Program-made: the position numbers and the translations under genes
The notes under the pieces: generated by a model
What the model saw: only the letters and a program-made list of their open reading frames with translations
Told to the model about the DNA's origin: nothing
Database searches by the model: none
Source: Parapedobacter composti
GTDB lineage: Bacteria > Bacteroidota > Bacteroidia > Sphingobacteriales > Sphingobacteriaceae
Reading direction: 5' to 3'
Assembly (NCBI RefSeq): GCF_900112315.1
Contig: NZ_FOLL01000024.1
Location: forward strand, 1-35,418
DNA length: 35,418 nucleotides
Shown: one piece after another, positions 22,378-31,266 of the stretch
Numbering within the stretch: position 1 is the first letter of the stretch
Layout of the letters: every line of letters begins with the position of its first letter

Positions 22378-22407
22378 CAAATATAGGGAATCATGGGAGG
22401 AAACAAA
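22378..22407 (-). promoter_or_regulatory. hisGD promoter
   Basis: On the minus strand, TTTG (22404-22407), 18 bases, then TATATTTG (22378-22385) matches the Bacteroidetes consensus. Initiation is expected near 22371, which puts the His leader at the very 5' end of the transcript. The stretch 22126-22239 between the T-run and hisG holds no ORF I can support. Confidence 0.8.
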
Positions 22408-22485
22408 AAATAATGATATAATCTCTTTTTAATTACCCAAAACATGTATTTTGGCTAAAAATATTTTGAAGCGATAGTATACGAT

Positions 22486-24942
22486 ATGGCGAAAGATTCC
22501 ACCAAACAGCGAGACATAGAAAACGGCAACGCCGCACAGGTATTAGAAGAAGGGATTCAACACGTAAATAATCCGGTGCTGGATTTGCCGGAAATTGTGA
22601 AAAATTACCTCGGCGCGGTTACAGGGTATCATCAAGAAGATAACAACTTTTATTTTACTGACGGTAGTGCCTGTGTAGAGATTAAGGTCGTCAGCGATGA
22701 GATTATCCGGGTACGTCTGGCCCCGAAAGGACAGTTTCTGGATGATTTTTCCTATGCTGTTCCGCAGTCGGATCAGCATGTGGCCGTATATAATTTCGAA
22801 GAAGACCAGCAGGTATACCGGGTGAAGACCAATACGGTAACCTGTATCGTCCGCAAGGCGGACTTCTTGATTTCTTTTGAAGACCGGGAAGGAAAGGAAT
22901 ATAACCGGGATTATGCCCCCATGCATTGGGAGGAAAATCCGGATTTCGGAGGGTACTATGTATACTGTACCAAGGCAGCTGTTGCAGAAGAAGCATTTTA
23001 CGGGCTGGGTGATAAGCCTACTCACCTCAACCTGCGCGGCAAACGTTTTGTAAACTGGAATTCGGACACCTATTCCTTTCAGTTCAATCAGGATCCGCTT
23101 TATCGGAGTATCCCGTTTTACATTGGACTGAATGATGGCAATGCCTACGGTATCTTTTTTGACAACACCTTCAAGACGTATTTTGATTTCGCCGCTGAAG
23201 CGCACGATCAGACGAGCTTTTGGTCGGAAGGCGGCGAATTGCAATATTATTATATCCACGGCCCCCATATGATGGACGTGGTTAAGCGTTACCATAGTAT
23301 CACGGGTACGCATTACCTGCCCCCGTTATGGGCGTTGGGTTACCATCAATGCCGTTGGAGCTATTACCCGGAAAGTAAGGTTAAAGATCTCGCCCGTAAT
23401 TTCCGCGAACGGAAGATACCCTGCGATGCCATATATCTTGATATCGACTATATGGATGGCTACCGTTGTTTCACTTGGAACAAGCGGTATTTCCCCGACC
23501 CGAAGAAAATGATTAAGGAACTGGCTGATGACGGATTCAATACCGTAGTAATCATAGATCCCGGTATCAAAGTTGATGAAAATTATTGGGTGTTCCGCGA
23601 CGGTAAGAAAAATCGCTATTTCTGCCGTCGAGGCGACGACTATTTCATGGAAGGGTACGTATGGCCCGGGCGTTGCCAATTTCCTGACTTTACCAATAAG
23701 GAAGTACGTGAATGGTGGGGCGGGTTGTTTAAGGAATTGGTGGATGCGGGGATAGCCGGTGTATGGAACGATATGAACGAACCGGCGGTATTTGGCCGAG
23801 GGACCTTCCCGAATGATGTACGCCACAATTTTGACGGCTACCGGGGGTCGCACCGGAAGGCACATAACATATATGGCATGCAGATGGTACGGGCCACATA
23901 TGAAGGATTGAAAAAGTTGTTCCAGAAAAAGCGCCCGTTTACCATTACGCGCGCGGCATATGCCGGCACGCAGCGCTATGCTTCCGTATGGACGGGTGAT
24001 AATGTGGCAACATGGGAGCACCTGCGCCTTGGTGCACTCCAGCTTCAACGGCTGTCCGTGTCAGGTATGCCGTTCTGCGGTACGGATATCGGAGGGTTTA
24101 GCGGCGAACCGGATGGCGAGCTATTCACCAGATGGATTCAGTTTGGCGTGTTTTCACCGTTCATGCGGGCGCATTCGGCGGGCGATACGGCCGAACGCGA
24201 GCCATGGAGCTTCGGCCCGGAGTATGAAACGTTGAACCGCAAATTCATTGAATTGAGGTACAAACTGCTGCCTTACATTTATTCGGTATTCTGGGAACAT
24301 ACCAAATATGGGTTTCCAATCCTTCGCCCGATAACCATGGTAGAGCAGCACCTGGATAGCAACATCCAGCGGGAGGAGGAATTTTGTTTTGGCGATAAAA
24401 TTCTGGTGTCGCCCGTGCTGAATCCGGGGCAGCACCGTAAAACGGTATACCTGCCTAAGGGCGGCTGGTATTATTACTGGAATGACAAGCGCTTCGAGGG
24501 AGGTAAAGAACATGAGGTGGATACACCGCTGGATGAAATGCCTATCTTTATCAAAGCCGGTACGGTATTGCCCGAATATCCGGTAATGCAATACGTCAAC
24601 GAACGGAAAATCGAGGCACTTAAACTGCTGGTATACCATGCAGACCGGGTAACGAACTCGTACCTTTATGAAGATCACGGAGATACGTTCGCCTATGAAC
24701 AACATATTTACCTGGAGAAAAAATTCGTGGTAAAGGGTGGGGCGACAAGTTTGAAGATTTCGCAATCGGTTGACGGCCTGTATTCGGAGAAATACGATGC
24801 CTATGAGCTATCTCTCGTCGGATTGCCCTTTGAGGTGAAAAACGTGTTGGTAGACGACGCGTCCGGAACGGTTGAACGCGATGGCGATGGACGATTCAGA
24901 ATAAAAGTGCCCAAGGATTTCAAGAGTATTGCCATTTCATGA
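22486..24942 (+). CDS. GH31 family alpha-glucosidase
   Basis: This is an 818-aa glycoside hydrolase of family 31 with an N-terminal beta-sandwich (galactose-mutarotase-like), a catalytic barrel, proximal and distal C-terminal domains, and a DUF5110-like tail. The nucleophile is Asp429 in the diagnostic WNDMNEP, and the acid/base candidate is Asp505 in WTGDNVATW. AFYGLGDKPTHLNLRG is also family-typical. There is no signal peptide, so it probably acts in the cytosol on alpha-1,4/1,6-glucans or maltodextrins. It is the first gene of a cluster with glgB, glgA and glgC, 26 bases upstream of glgB, suggesting a glycogen-turnover role. No good promoter of consensus type is seen between 22409 and 22485. 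Confidence 0.92.
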   Translation: MAKDSTKQRDIENGNAAQVLEEGIQHVNNPVLDLPEIVKNYLGAVTGYHQEDNNFYFTDGSACVEIKVVSDEIIRVRLAPKGQFLDDFSYAVPQSDQHVAVYNFEEDQQVYRVKTNTVTCIVRKADFLISFEDREGKEYNRDYAPMHWEENPDFGGYYVYCTKAAVAEEAFYGLGDKPTHLNLRGKRFVNWNSDTYSFQFNQDPLYRSIPFYIGLNDGNAYGIFFDNTFKTYFDFAAEAHDQTSFWSEGGELQYYYIHGPHMMDVVKRYHSITGTHYLPPLWALGYHQCRWSYYPESKVKDLARNFRERKIPCDAIYLDIDYMDGYRCFTWNKRYFPDPKKMIKELADDGFNTVVIIDPGIKVDENYWVFRDGKKNRYFCRRGDDYFMEGYVWPGRCQFPDFTNKEVREWWGGLFKELVDAGIAGVWNDMNEPAVFGRGTFPNDVRHNFDGYRGSHRKAHNIYGMQMVRATYEGLKKLFQKKRPFTITRAAYAGTQRYASVWTGDNVATWEHLRLGALQLQRLSVSGMPFCGTDIGGFSGEPDGELFTRWIQFGVFSPFMRAHSAGDTAEREPWSFGPEYETLNRKFIELRYKLLPYIYSVFWEHTKYGFPILRPITMVEQHLDSNIQREEEFCFGDKILVSPVLNPGQHRKTVYLPKGGWYYYWNDKRFEGGKEHEVDTPLDEMPIFIKAGTVLPEYPVMQYVNERKIEALKLLVYHADRVTNSYLYEDHGDTFAYEQHIYLEKKFVVKGGATSLKISQSVDGLYSEKYDAYELSLVGLPFEVKNVLVDDASGTVERDGDGRFRIKVPKDFKSIAIS

Positions 24943-24968
24943 GGCGTAAACCATTATAAATCCATTTT

Positions 24969-26981
24969 ATGCAAAATGCGGTAGAAGTCTATTCCCTGTT
25001 TTCTGATTTCGACATCAGTCTGTTCCGGGCGGGCAAGCACTATAAACTCTATGAAAAGTTCGGATCGCACGAGCTTGTCGACGGCGATAGGGCAGGGACA
25101 TATTTTGCCGTATGGGCGCCCAATGCCGCATCGGTATCGGTTGTTGGAAATTTCAACGGGTGGAATCCCTATTCGCATAACCTGTATGTGCGGTGGGATG
25201 GCTCCGGTATATGGGAAGGGTTCATACCTGGTATTGGCATCGGCGAATTGTATAAATACCGTATCCGTTCCTTTCAGGGCGAGACGTTAGAGAAGGGCGA
25301 CCCGTTTGCGCTGCAGTGGGAAGTTCCGCCGCGCACGGCGTCCATCGTTTCCACAACGTGGTACGATTGGCAGGATGCGGAATGGATGCAGACACGGCAC
25401 ACACACAACGCGCTCGACCGGCCGATGGCCGTGTATGAAATGCATATCGGTTCATGGATGCGGGATCCGGCTGATCCCCAGCGTTTAATGGGATACCGTG
25501 AGGTTGCCGATAAACTGGTGCCCTATATTAAGGAGGCGGGGTTCACCCACGTGGAGTTGCTCCCGGTCATGGAGCATCCGTATTACCCGTCATGGGGATA
25601 TCAGGTTACGGGATATTTTGCCGCGTCTTCGCGGTATGGTAGTCCCCAGGATCTCATGTTTCTCATCGAGCAGCTTCATCAGCACGGCATCGGCGTGTTG
25701 CTGGATTGGGTGCCGTCGCATTTTCCCGGCGATGCCCATGGGCTGTACCGGTTCGACGGTACGCACCTGTACGAACATGAAGACCCACGGCAGGGTTATC
25801 ATCCCGATTGGGGATCGTATATCTTCAACTACGGGCGCAATGAAGTGCGCTCATTCTTGATCAGTAATGCGCTTTTCTGGCTTGATCGGTATCATGCGGA
25901 CGGGTTGCGGGTAGACGCGGTAGCGTCCATGTTGTATCTCGATTATTCCCGCAAAGCGGGAGAATGGATTCCCAATGAGTATGGAGGGCGTGAAAATCTG
26001 CAGGCTATCGGCTTTTTGAAAGATATGAACGAAGCGGTGTATCGCCATTTCCCCGATGTTCAGATGATTGCTGAAGAATCTACCTCGTGGCCGGGTGTGA
26101 GCCGCCCTACCAGCGGTGGTGGACTGGGATTCGGTATGAAGTGGATGATGGGCTGGATGCACGATACGTTACAGTATTTTGCGCGCGACCCACTGTATCG
26201 ACAGCATCACCATGGGCAGCTCACATTCAGCCTGCTGTATGCTTTCCATGAAAATTTTATGCTGCCGCTATCTCACGATGAGGTGGTGCATGGTAAGGGT
26301 GCGCTTGTTAGCAAGATGCCCGGCGATGAATGGCAGCGGTTTGCTAATCTTCGGGCGCTTTTCCTCTACATGTATACACACCCCGGCACCAAATTGTTAT
26401 TCATGGGCGCGGAGTTCGGGCAGACGGCCGAATGGAACCATAATCAGTCGTTAGACTGGCACCTGCTGCAATATGGTCCGCACCAGGGTATCTCTCAATT
26501 TGTAAAGGCGCTCAACCAAGCGTACCGGACAGAGCCAGCGCTATACGAGCGTAGCTTCGAACCCGAGGGCTTTGAATGGATTGAAGGGGGAGATGCCCGC
26601 AATTCCGTGATGGCTTACGCCAGAAAAGGCATGCGTCTGGAAGATGATCTGCTGGTTATCCTGAACCTGACACCCATGGTACACCATGGTTACCGCTGCG
26701 GATTACCCGCCCCCGGTGAATGGGAAGTGTTGCTTAACTCTGACGAAGAGCTTTACTATGGCAGCGGTGTACAGCAGTCGGCAGTGCAGGCAGAACCCAT
26801 CCGTTGGATGAACAAAGATTGGTCGGCACTCTTAACATTGCCGCCGTTGGCCGGCCTTGTTCTTAAACGCAGTTTAGCGAAAAACGCCCGTACCGAGGTG
26901 CAGCAAAGTGACAAGGAGCCCCTGATCAAGAAGCCTTCAAGCAAACGGCGCGTTTCTGGAAAGAAACCTGCCAACAAGTAA
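24969..26981 (+). CDS. glgB: 1,4-alpha-glucan branching enzyme GlgB
   Basis: This 670-aa enzyme introduces alpha-1,6 branches into glycogen. An N-terminal CBM48 domain (YFAVWAPNAASVSVVGNFNGW) is followed by the GH13 barrel with Asp316 (DGLRVDAVASML) as nucleophile, Glu369 (MIAEEST) as acid/base and Asp437 in PLSHDEVVHGK, then an all-beta C-terminal domain. A basic, low-complexity tail of about 30 residues ends the protein (KRRVSGKKPANK). It is 6 bases from glgA and clearly part of the same operon. Confidence 0.97.
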   Translation: MQNAVEVYSLFSDFDISLFRAGKHYKLYEKFGSHELVDGDRAGTYFAVWAPNAASVSVVGNFNGWNPYSHNLYVRWDGSGIWEGFIPGIGIGELYKYRIRSFQGETLEKGDPFALQWEVPPRTASIVSTTWYDWQDAEWMQTRHTHNALDRPMAVYEMHIGSWMRDPADPQRLMGYREVADKLVPYIKEAGFTHVELLPVMEHPYYPSWGYQVTGYFAASSRYGSPQDLMFLIEQLHQHGIGVLLDWVPSHFPGDAHGLYRFDGTHLYEHEDPRQGYHPDWGSYIFNYGRNEVRSFLISNALFWLDRYHADGLRVDAVASMLYLDYSRKAGEWIPNEYGGRENLQAIGFLKDMNEAVYRHFPDVQMIAEESTSWPGVSRPTSGGGLGFGMKWMMGWMHDTLQYFARDPLYRQHHHGQLTFSLLYAFHENFMLPLSHDEVVHGKGALVSKMPGDEWQRFANLRALFLYMYTHPGTKLLFMGAEFGQTAEWNHNQSLDWHLLQYGPHQGISQFVKALNQAYRTEPALYERSFEPEGFEWIEGGDARNSVMAYARKGMRLEDDLLVILNLTPMVHHGYRCGLPAPGEWEVLLNSDEELYYGSGVQQSAVQAEPIRWMNKDWSALLTLPPLAGLVLKRSLAKNARTEVQQSDKEPLIKKPSSKRRVSGKKPANK

Positions 26982-26987
26982 GTATAT

Positions 26988-28436
26988 ATGGTTGTCCAAA
27001 CGAAGAACGAGCGTAGCAAACATGTTGTCCATTTAAGTGCAGAATGCTATCCCGTTGCCAAAGTAGGGGGGCTGGGCGACGTGGTGGGTGCCCTTCCCAG
27101 ATACCTCCAACGTGCAGGGTTCCGCGTGTGGGTGGTGATGCCCTGGTACAATAAGCCTTTCGTCAGGGAACATGATTTCGAGGTAACGTATACAGGCCAT
27201 TTCCGCCAAGGATCCAGACAGCTGGAAGTACAGATCCACAAAGAACGTCGGAACCTGCTGGGCTTCGAATTGTACCTGATTAAAATACCAGGTCTCATAG
27301 ACCGCGATGAACCATATGGCTATGCCGACGAAAGTGAACAATTCATGGCTTTCCAGCACGGCTTTCTACACTGGATAACCGATGCCGGAATCAAGCCTGA
27401 CGTGGTGCACTGCCACGATCACCACACAGGGCTGATACCTTTCTTGATGTATCATAGTGAACGTTTTTCCGCACTGCGAGAAGTGCCCACTGTTGGTACC
27501 GTGCACAACGGGCAGTACCAGGGATGGATGGAATGGAATAAAGCGATTCTGTTGCCACCTTTTGATACCTGGAAATGGGGATTGCTGGATTGGGATGGCG
27601 TAATTAACCCCCTGGGCGCACTTATCAAGTGCTGCACGGCGTATACTACCGTATCGGAAGGCTACCTGAATGAACTGATGATACAAGCAAATGGGCTGGA
27701 ACGTTTATTTGAGATGGAACGGGCAAAAGGGGTGGGTATCGTTAACGGGATCGACCCGTCGGTATGGGACCCGGAGCACGACCCCATGCTGGAGCATCGT
27801 TATGGCGCAGGAGATGTGCAATATGGTAAAGAGCGAAATAAAGTATCCCTCTGCGAAAGATTCGGCTTAGACACGGCGAAGCCGCTATTGGCTTATATCG
27901 GCCGGTTTGCAGGTGAAAAAGGTGCGGATATTTTGCCGCAAATAATTGAAAACATAATGGGGGGAGGTGATGTTGGACTGAATATGATGATATTAGGTTC
28001 TGGTGACACCCAGATGGAGGAGGAGATTACCCATTTAGCAGAAAAATATCCGGAAAAGGTTGCCGTCCATATCGGTTATCAGGAGGAACTATCGCACCGC
28101 ATATATGCGGCGGCGGATTTCCTGATCATGCCGTCAAGGGTGGAGCCGTGCGGACTTAACCAGCTGTATTCCATGCGATACGGCACGATACCTATTGTGC
28201 GTGCGACAGGTGGACTGAAAGATACCGTGCTTGACATGGACGAACCGCAGGGATATGGTATCCTGTTTCCGGAGGCCAGCGCCGATGATGCCGTGCAGGC
28301 TGTTTACCGGGCGTTGGAACTGTATGCCCAACGCCGACGAATGGAACAACTCAGGGAACAGCTCATGGCACTTGATTTTTCATGGGATAAATCGGCAGCC
28401 AAATACATAGAAATTTACCAAAATATAATCGCGTAA
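26988..28436 (+). CDS. glgA: Glycogen synthase GlgA
   Basis: This 482-aa GT5 enzyme elongates glycogen from ADP-glucose. The N-terminal KVGGLGDVVGALPRYLQ is the ADP-glucose-binding signature. DVVHCHDHHTGLIPFL and the C-terminal VEPCGLNQLYSMRYGTIPIVRATGGL are equally typical. It is full length for the family. The start includes a short 12-residue extension before VVHLSAECYPVAK. It lies between glgB and glgC, with 2 bases to glgC. Confidence 0.97.
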   Translation: MVVQTKNERSKHVVHLSAECYPVAKVGGLGDVVGALPRYLQRAGFRVWVVMPWYNKPFVREHDFEVTYTGHFRQGSRQLEVQIHKERRNLLGFELYLIKIPGLIDRDEPYGYADESEQFMAFQHGFLHWITDAGIKPDVVHCHDHHTGLIPFLMYHSERFSALREVPTVGTVHNGQYQGWMEWNKAILLPPFDTWKWGLLDWDGVINPLGALIKCCTAYTTVSEGYLNELMIQANGLERLFEMERAKGVGIVNGIDPSVWDPEHDPMLEHRYGAGDVQYGKERNKVSLCERFGLDTAKPLLAYIGRFAGEKGADILPQIIENIMGGGDVGLNMMILGSGDTQMEEEITHLAEKYPEKVAVHIGYQEELSHRIYAAADFLIMPSRVEPCGLNQLYSMRYGTIPIVRATGGLKDTVLDMDEPQGYGILFPEASADDAVQAVYRALELYAQRRRMEQLREQLMALDFSWDKSAAKYIEIYQNIIA

Positions 28437-28438
28437 TT

Positions 28439-29710
28439 ATGATTAAGCACAATGTGATCTCCGTAGTATTAGGGGGAGGTAAAGGTACACGCCTGTATCC
28501 GTTGACCCACCAGCGTTCCAAACCTGCCGTTCCCATTGCCGGTAAGTACCGCTTGGTAGACATTCCCATATCCAATTGTCTCAACTCCGGTTACAACCGG
28601 ATTTTCGTTTTGACGCAGTATAACTCTGCATCGTTGAATTCCCATATTAAAAACACGTATAACTTCAGTGCTTTTAGTAAAGGGTTCGTCGATATCCTTG
28701 CTGCGGAACAGACCCACGAGGCCGAACGTTGGTATCAGGGAACGGCCGATGCTGTACGGCATCTCCTGCGTTACCTGCTGCATCACGATTACGAGCATTT
28801 GCTTATCCTCTCGGGCGATCAGCTTTACCAAATCGATTTCCAGGAAATGATTGAGCACCATATCGAATCCGGTGCGGAGATATCCATTGCTACCATTCCG
28901 GTTAATGCCAAGGACGCCACCTCCTTCGGTATCCTCAAATCGGATGAGAACGGCAATATCACGTGTTTTACCGAAAAACCCAGTACAGAAAAGCTGGCAG
29001 GATGGGAATCCGATGTCAGCGAAGAAATGAAAAACGAAGGTAGGGTTTACTTGGCGTCCATGGGCATCTATGTGTTCAATAAGGAATCGCTGGTGAAACT
29101 GCTTGCCGAACATCAGGGAATGGATTTCGGCAAGGAGCTGATCCCGGATTCCATCGGCAAGTACCGTGTGCATAGTTATGAATACCACGGGTACTGGACC
29201 GATATCGGTACCATTGAGTCGTTTTTCGAGGCGAACATCGGACTGACCGATGATATCCCGCAATTCAACCTGTTTGATAAGCACACGATCTTTACACGCG
29301 GACGTATGCTGCCGCCCTCCAAGGTGTCGGGTACCACATTGGATAAAGTGGTCGTCGCTGATGGTTGTATCATCGCGGCCGAACGCATCGAGCGGTCCGT
29401 CATCGGTATCCGGTCGCGTATCGGAAAGGGGACGGTCATTAAAACCACGTACATGATGGGATGCGACTTTTACCAGACGCTCGATGAAATTGCCCGAGCA
29501 AATGAGCAAGGCATTCCGCTCGTTGGCGTCGGCGAAAACTGTTACATAGAAAACGCCATTCTTGACAAAAGCTGCAGCATCGGCAGCAATGTCCGTATCA
29601 CGGGCGGAGCTCACCTTGAAGACGGTGATTTTGAAACGCATGCCATCCGGGATGGCATCGTGGTGGTCAAAAAGCGCGCGGTACTGCCCAGCGGAACGGT
29701 GATTGGATAA
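28439..29710 (+). CDS. glgC: Glucose-1-phosphate adenylyltransferase GlgC
   Basis: This 423-aa enzyme makes ADP-glucose for GlgA and is the usual control point of bacterial glycogen synthesis. It opens with VVLGGGKGTRLYPLTHQRSKPAVPIAGKYRLVDIPISNC, the nucleotide-binding and regulatory N-terminus, has HYGYWTDIGTIESFFEAN-type substrate residues (here YHGYWTDIGTI), and ends in a left-handed beta-helix of hexapeptide repeats. The gene order GH31-glgB-glgA-glgC gives a complete synthesis set plus a hydrolase. mnmE starts 19 bases downstream. Confidence 0.97.
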   Translation: MIKHNVISVVLGGGKGTRLYPLTHQRSKPAVPIAGKYRLVDIPISNCLNSGYNRIFVLTQYNSASLNSHIKNTYNFSAFSKGFVDILAAEQTHEAERWYQGTADAVRHLLRYLLHHDYEHLLILSGDQLYQIDFQEMIEHHIESGAEISIATIPVNAKDATSFGILKSDENGNITCFTEKPSTEKLAGWESDVSEEMKNEGRVYLASMGIYVFNKESLVKLLAEHQGMDFGKELIPDSIGKYRVHSYEYHGYWTDIGTIESFFEANIGLTDDIPQFNLFDKHTIFTRGRMLPPSKVSGTTLDKVVVADGCIIAAERIERSVIGIRSRIGKGTVIKTTYMMGCDFYQTLDEIARANEQGIPLVGVGENCYIENAILDKSCSIGSNVRITGGAHLEDGDFETHAIRDGIVVVKKRAVLPSGTVIG

Positions 29711-29729
29711 GTATTCGTACTTTTGCCGC

Positions 29730-31091
29730 ATGGCAAATAACGATACGATTGTAGCATTGGCCACCGCCACGGGCAGCGGTGCAATCGCGCTGATACGCCT
29801 TTCCGGCCAGCAGGCCGTGACCATCGTGAATAAGGTGTTTAACGGAAAAGACCTGTCACGGCAGCCTTCGCATACGATCCACTTCGGGGTCATCCGTGAT
29901 GGCGAAGCGGTGCTGGATGAGGTACTGGTGTCGTTATTCAACGCTCCCCGTTCCTACACCGGGGAACACGTGGTGGAAATCTCCACGCATAATTCCAGGT
30001 ATATCATTGAGCGGATTATCCAATTGCTGGTGAAAGAAGGAGCCCGTATGGCCCAGCCAGGCGAATTTACGCTGCGTGCATTCCTTAACGGGCGAATGGA
30101 TCTTTCGCAGGCCGAGGCGGTGGCCGATCTCATCGCATCCAATTCAGCAGCTTCCCATCAGATGGCCATGCAGCAGATGCGTGGAGGCTTCTCTAACGTG
30201 CTGAAGCGGCTACGCGAGCAACTTATCCATTTTGCTTCCCTCGTAGAGCTTGAACTTGATTTTTCCGAAGAGGATGTGGAGTTTGCCAACCGCGGCCAGC
30301 TGAAAGCCCTGGTGCTGGAGATCGAGCGAACGGTACGGAAACTCATTGCATCTTTTGAACAAGGTAACGTGCTCAAGAACGGTGTTCCCGTTGTCATTGC
30401 AGGGAAACCCAACGTAGGGAAATCAACCTTGCTCAACACGTTGCTCAACGAAGATCGGGCTATAGTATCAGATATTGCCGGAACCACGCGGGATACCATT
30501 GAAGATGAGATCAGTATCAACGGCGTTCTGTTCCGGTTTATTGATACCGCAGGTATCCGGGATACCGATGACGTCATCGAGGCTAAGGGTGTGGAACGGA
30601 CGAGGGAGAAAATGCGGCAGGCCAGGCTTATCATCTACTTGGCCGATCCGCTGCAGGATGACGCGGCAACCATCGGTGGCCAGATCGACGAAATCGCCGG
30701 GCTGAATATTCCATATGTCGTGGTGGTTAACAAAACCGACTTGTTGGATGAGGAACATCGGCAGGCATTGCATGCGATCCAGCCATTGTTCATTTCAGCT
30801 AAAAACAACGTAGGAGTGGAGGGGTTGAAAGCAGAACTGCTGCAGAAGGTGAATCTGCATCGCCTTGATGCCGAAGATGTGCTGGTAACCAATGCCCGCC
30901 ATGTGGAGGCGCTGCAACGGACAGGGGAAGCGCTGTTACGGGTGCTCCATGGCATTGACGGTGCCGTCACTTCGGATTTCCTCGCGATGGACATCCGCCA
31001 GGCATTGCACCACCTGGGTGAAATTACGGGAAGTGTTTCCACGGATGATTTGCTGGATAATATTTTTTCGAAATTTTGCATCGGAAAGTAA
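29730..31091 (+). CDS. mnmE: tRNA modification GTPase MnmE
   Basis: This 453-aa GTPase works with MnmG to modify the wobble uridine (xm5U34) of certain tRNAs. The N-terminal domain starts NDTIVALATATGSGAIALIRLSG. A helical domain is split by the inserted G domain, with P-loop GKPNVGKS at 225-232, DIAGTTRD, and NKTD. The C-terminus is the invariant CIGK tetrapeptide. The start at 29730 (MANNDT) is chosen over 29703, which overlaps glgC. The 3' end is intact although a mobile element begins right after it. Confidence 0.96.
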   Translation: MANNDTIVALATATGSGAIALIRLSGQQAVTIVNKVFNGKDLSRQPSHTIHFGVIRDGEAVLDEVLVSLFNAPRSYTGEHVVEISTHNSRYIIERIIQLLVKEGARMAQPGEFTLRAFLNGRMDLSQAEAVADLIASNSAASHQMAMQQMRGGFSNVLKRLREQLIHFASLVELELDFSEEDVEFANRGQLKALVLEIERTVRKLIASFEQGNVLKNGVPVVIAGKPNVGKSTLLNTLLNEDRAIVSDIAGTTRDTIEDEISINGVLFRFIDTAGIRDTDDVIEAKGVERTREKMRQARLIIYLADPLQDDAATIGGQIDEIAGLNIPYVVVVNKTDLLDEEHRQALHAIQPLFISAKNNVGVEGLKAELLQKVNLHRLDAEDVLVTNARHVEALQRTGEALLRVLHGIDGAVTSDFLAMDIRQALHHLGEITGSVSTDDLLDNIFSKFCIGK

Positions 31092-31133
31092 CCGGCGGAA
31101 AATAACGATAAACAATAACAAACAATAGTAAGT

Positions 31134-31168
31134 AAAACGCTGAAAATGAAATATTTTCAGCGTTTTTT
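31134..31168. terminator. Bidirectional-looking terminator after mnmE
   Basis: AAAACGCTGAAAAT (31134-31147) and ATTTTCAGCGTTTT (31153-31166) form a perfect 14-bp stem with a 5-base loop, followed by T residues. It ends the glg-mnmE transcript and may also stop transcription from the other side. Confidence 0.85.
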
Positions 31169-31210
31169 GTTACGTTTTCATTATGTTTGTTTGCAGGTAT
31201 TTACTCAGTT

Positions 31211-31260
31211 TTTGTACGTCATCCGTACTTTTTTCAGTGACGTACAAATACGTACAAATT
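31211..31260. repeat. ACGTACAAA repeats upstream of the tyrosine recombinase gene
   Basis: ACGTACAAAT is directly repeated in tandem (31240-31249 and 31250-31259). An inverted copy, TTTGTACGTCA (31211-31221), forms an 11-bp inverted repeat with TGACGTACAAA (31238-31248). The cluster lies between the mnmE 3' end and the recombinase gene, where attachment-site arm binding sites or a regulator site would be expected. Confidence 0.6.
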
Positions 31261-31266
31261 TTAACT

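Noticed and set aside
29718..29725. TACTTTTG just before mnmE as a promoter -7 box
   Set aside because: No TTTG lies 18-21 bases upstream and the mnmE start is only 4 bases after it, so the match is probably chance. mnmE can be read from the glg transcript.
28469..29941. 490-codon minus-strand open frame opposite glgC and mnmE
   Set aside because: It is a shadow of two clearly coding genes on the plus strand and shows no recognisable family features.
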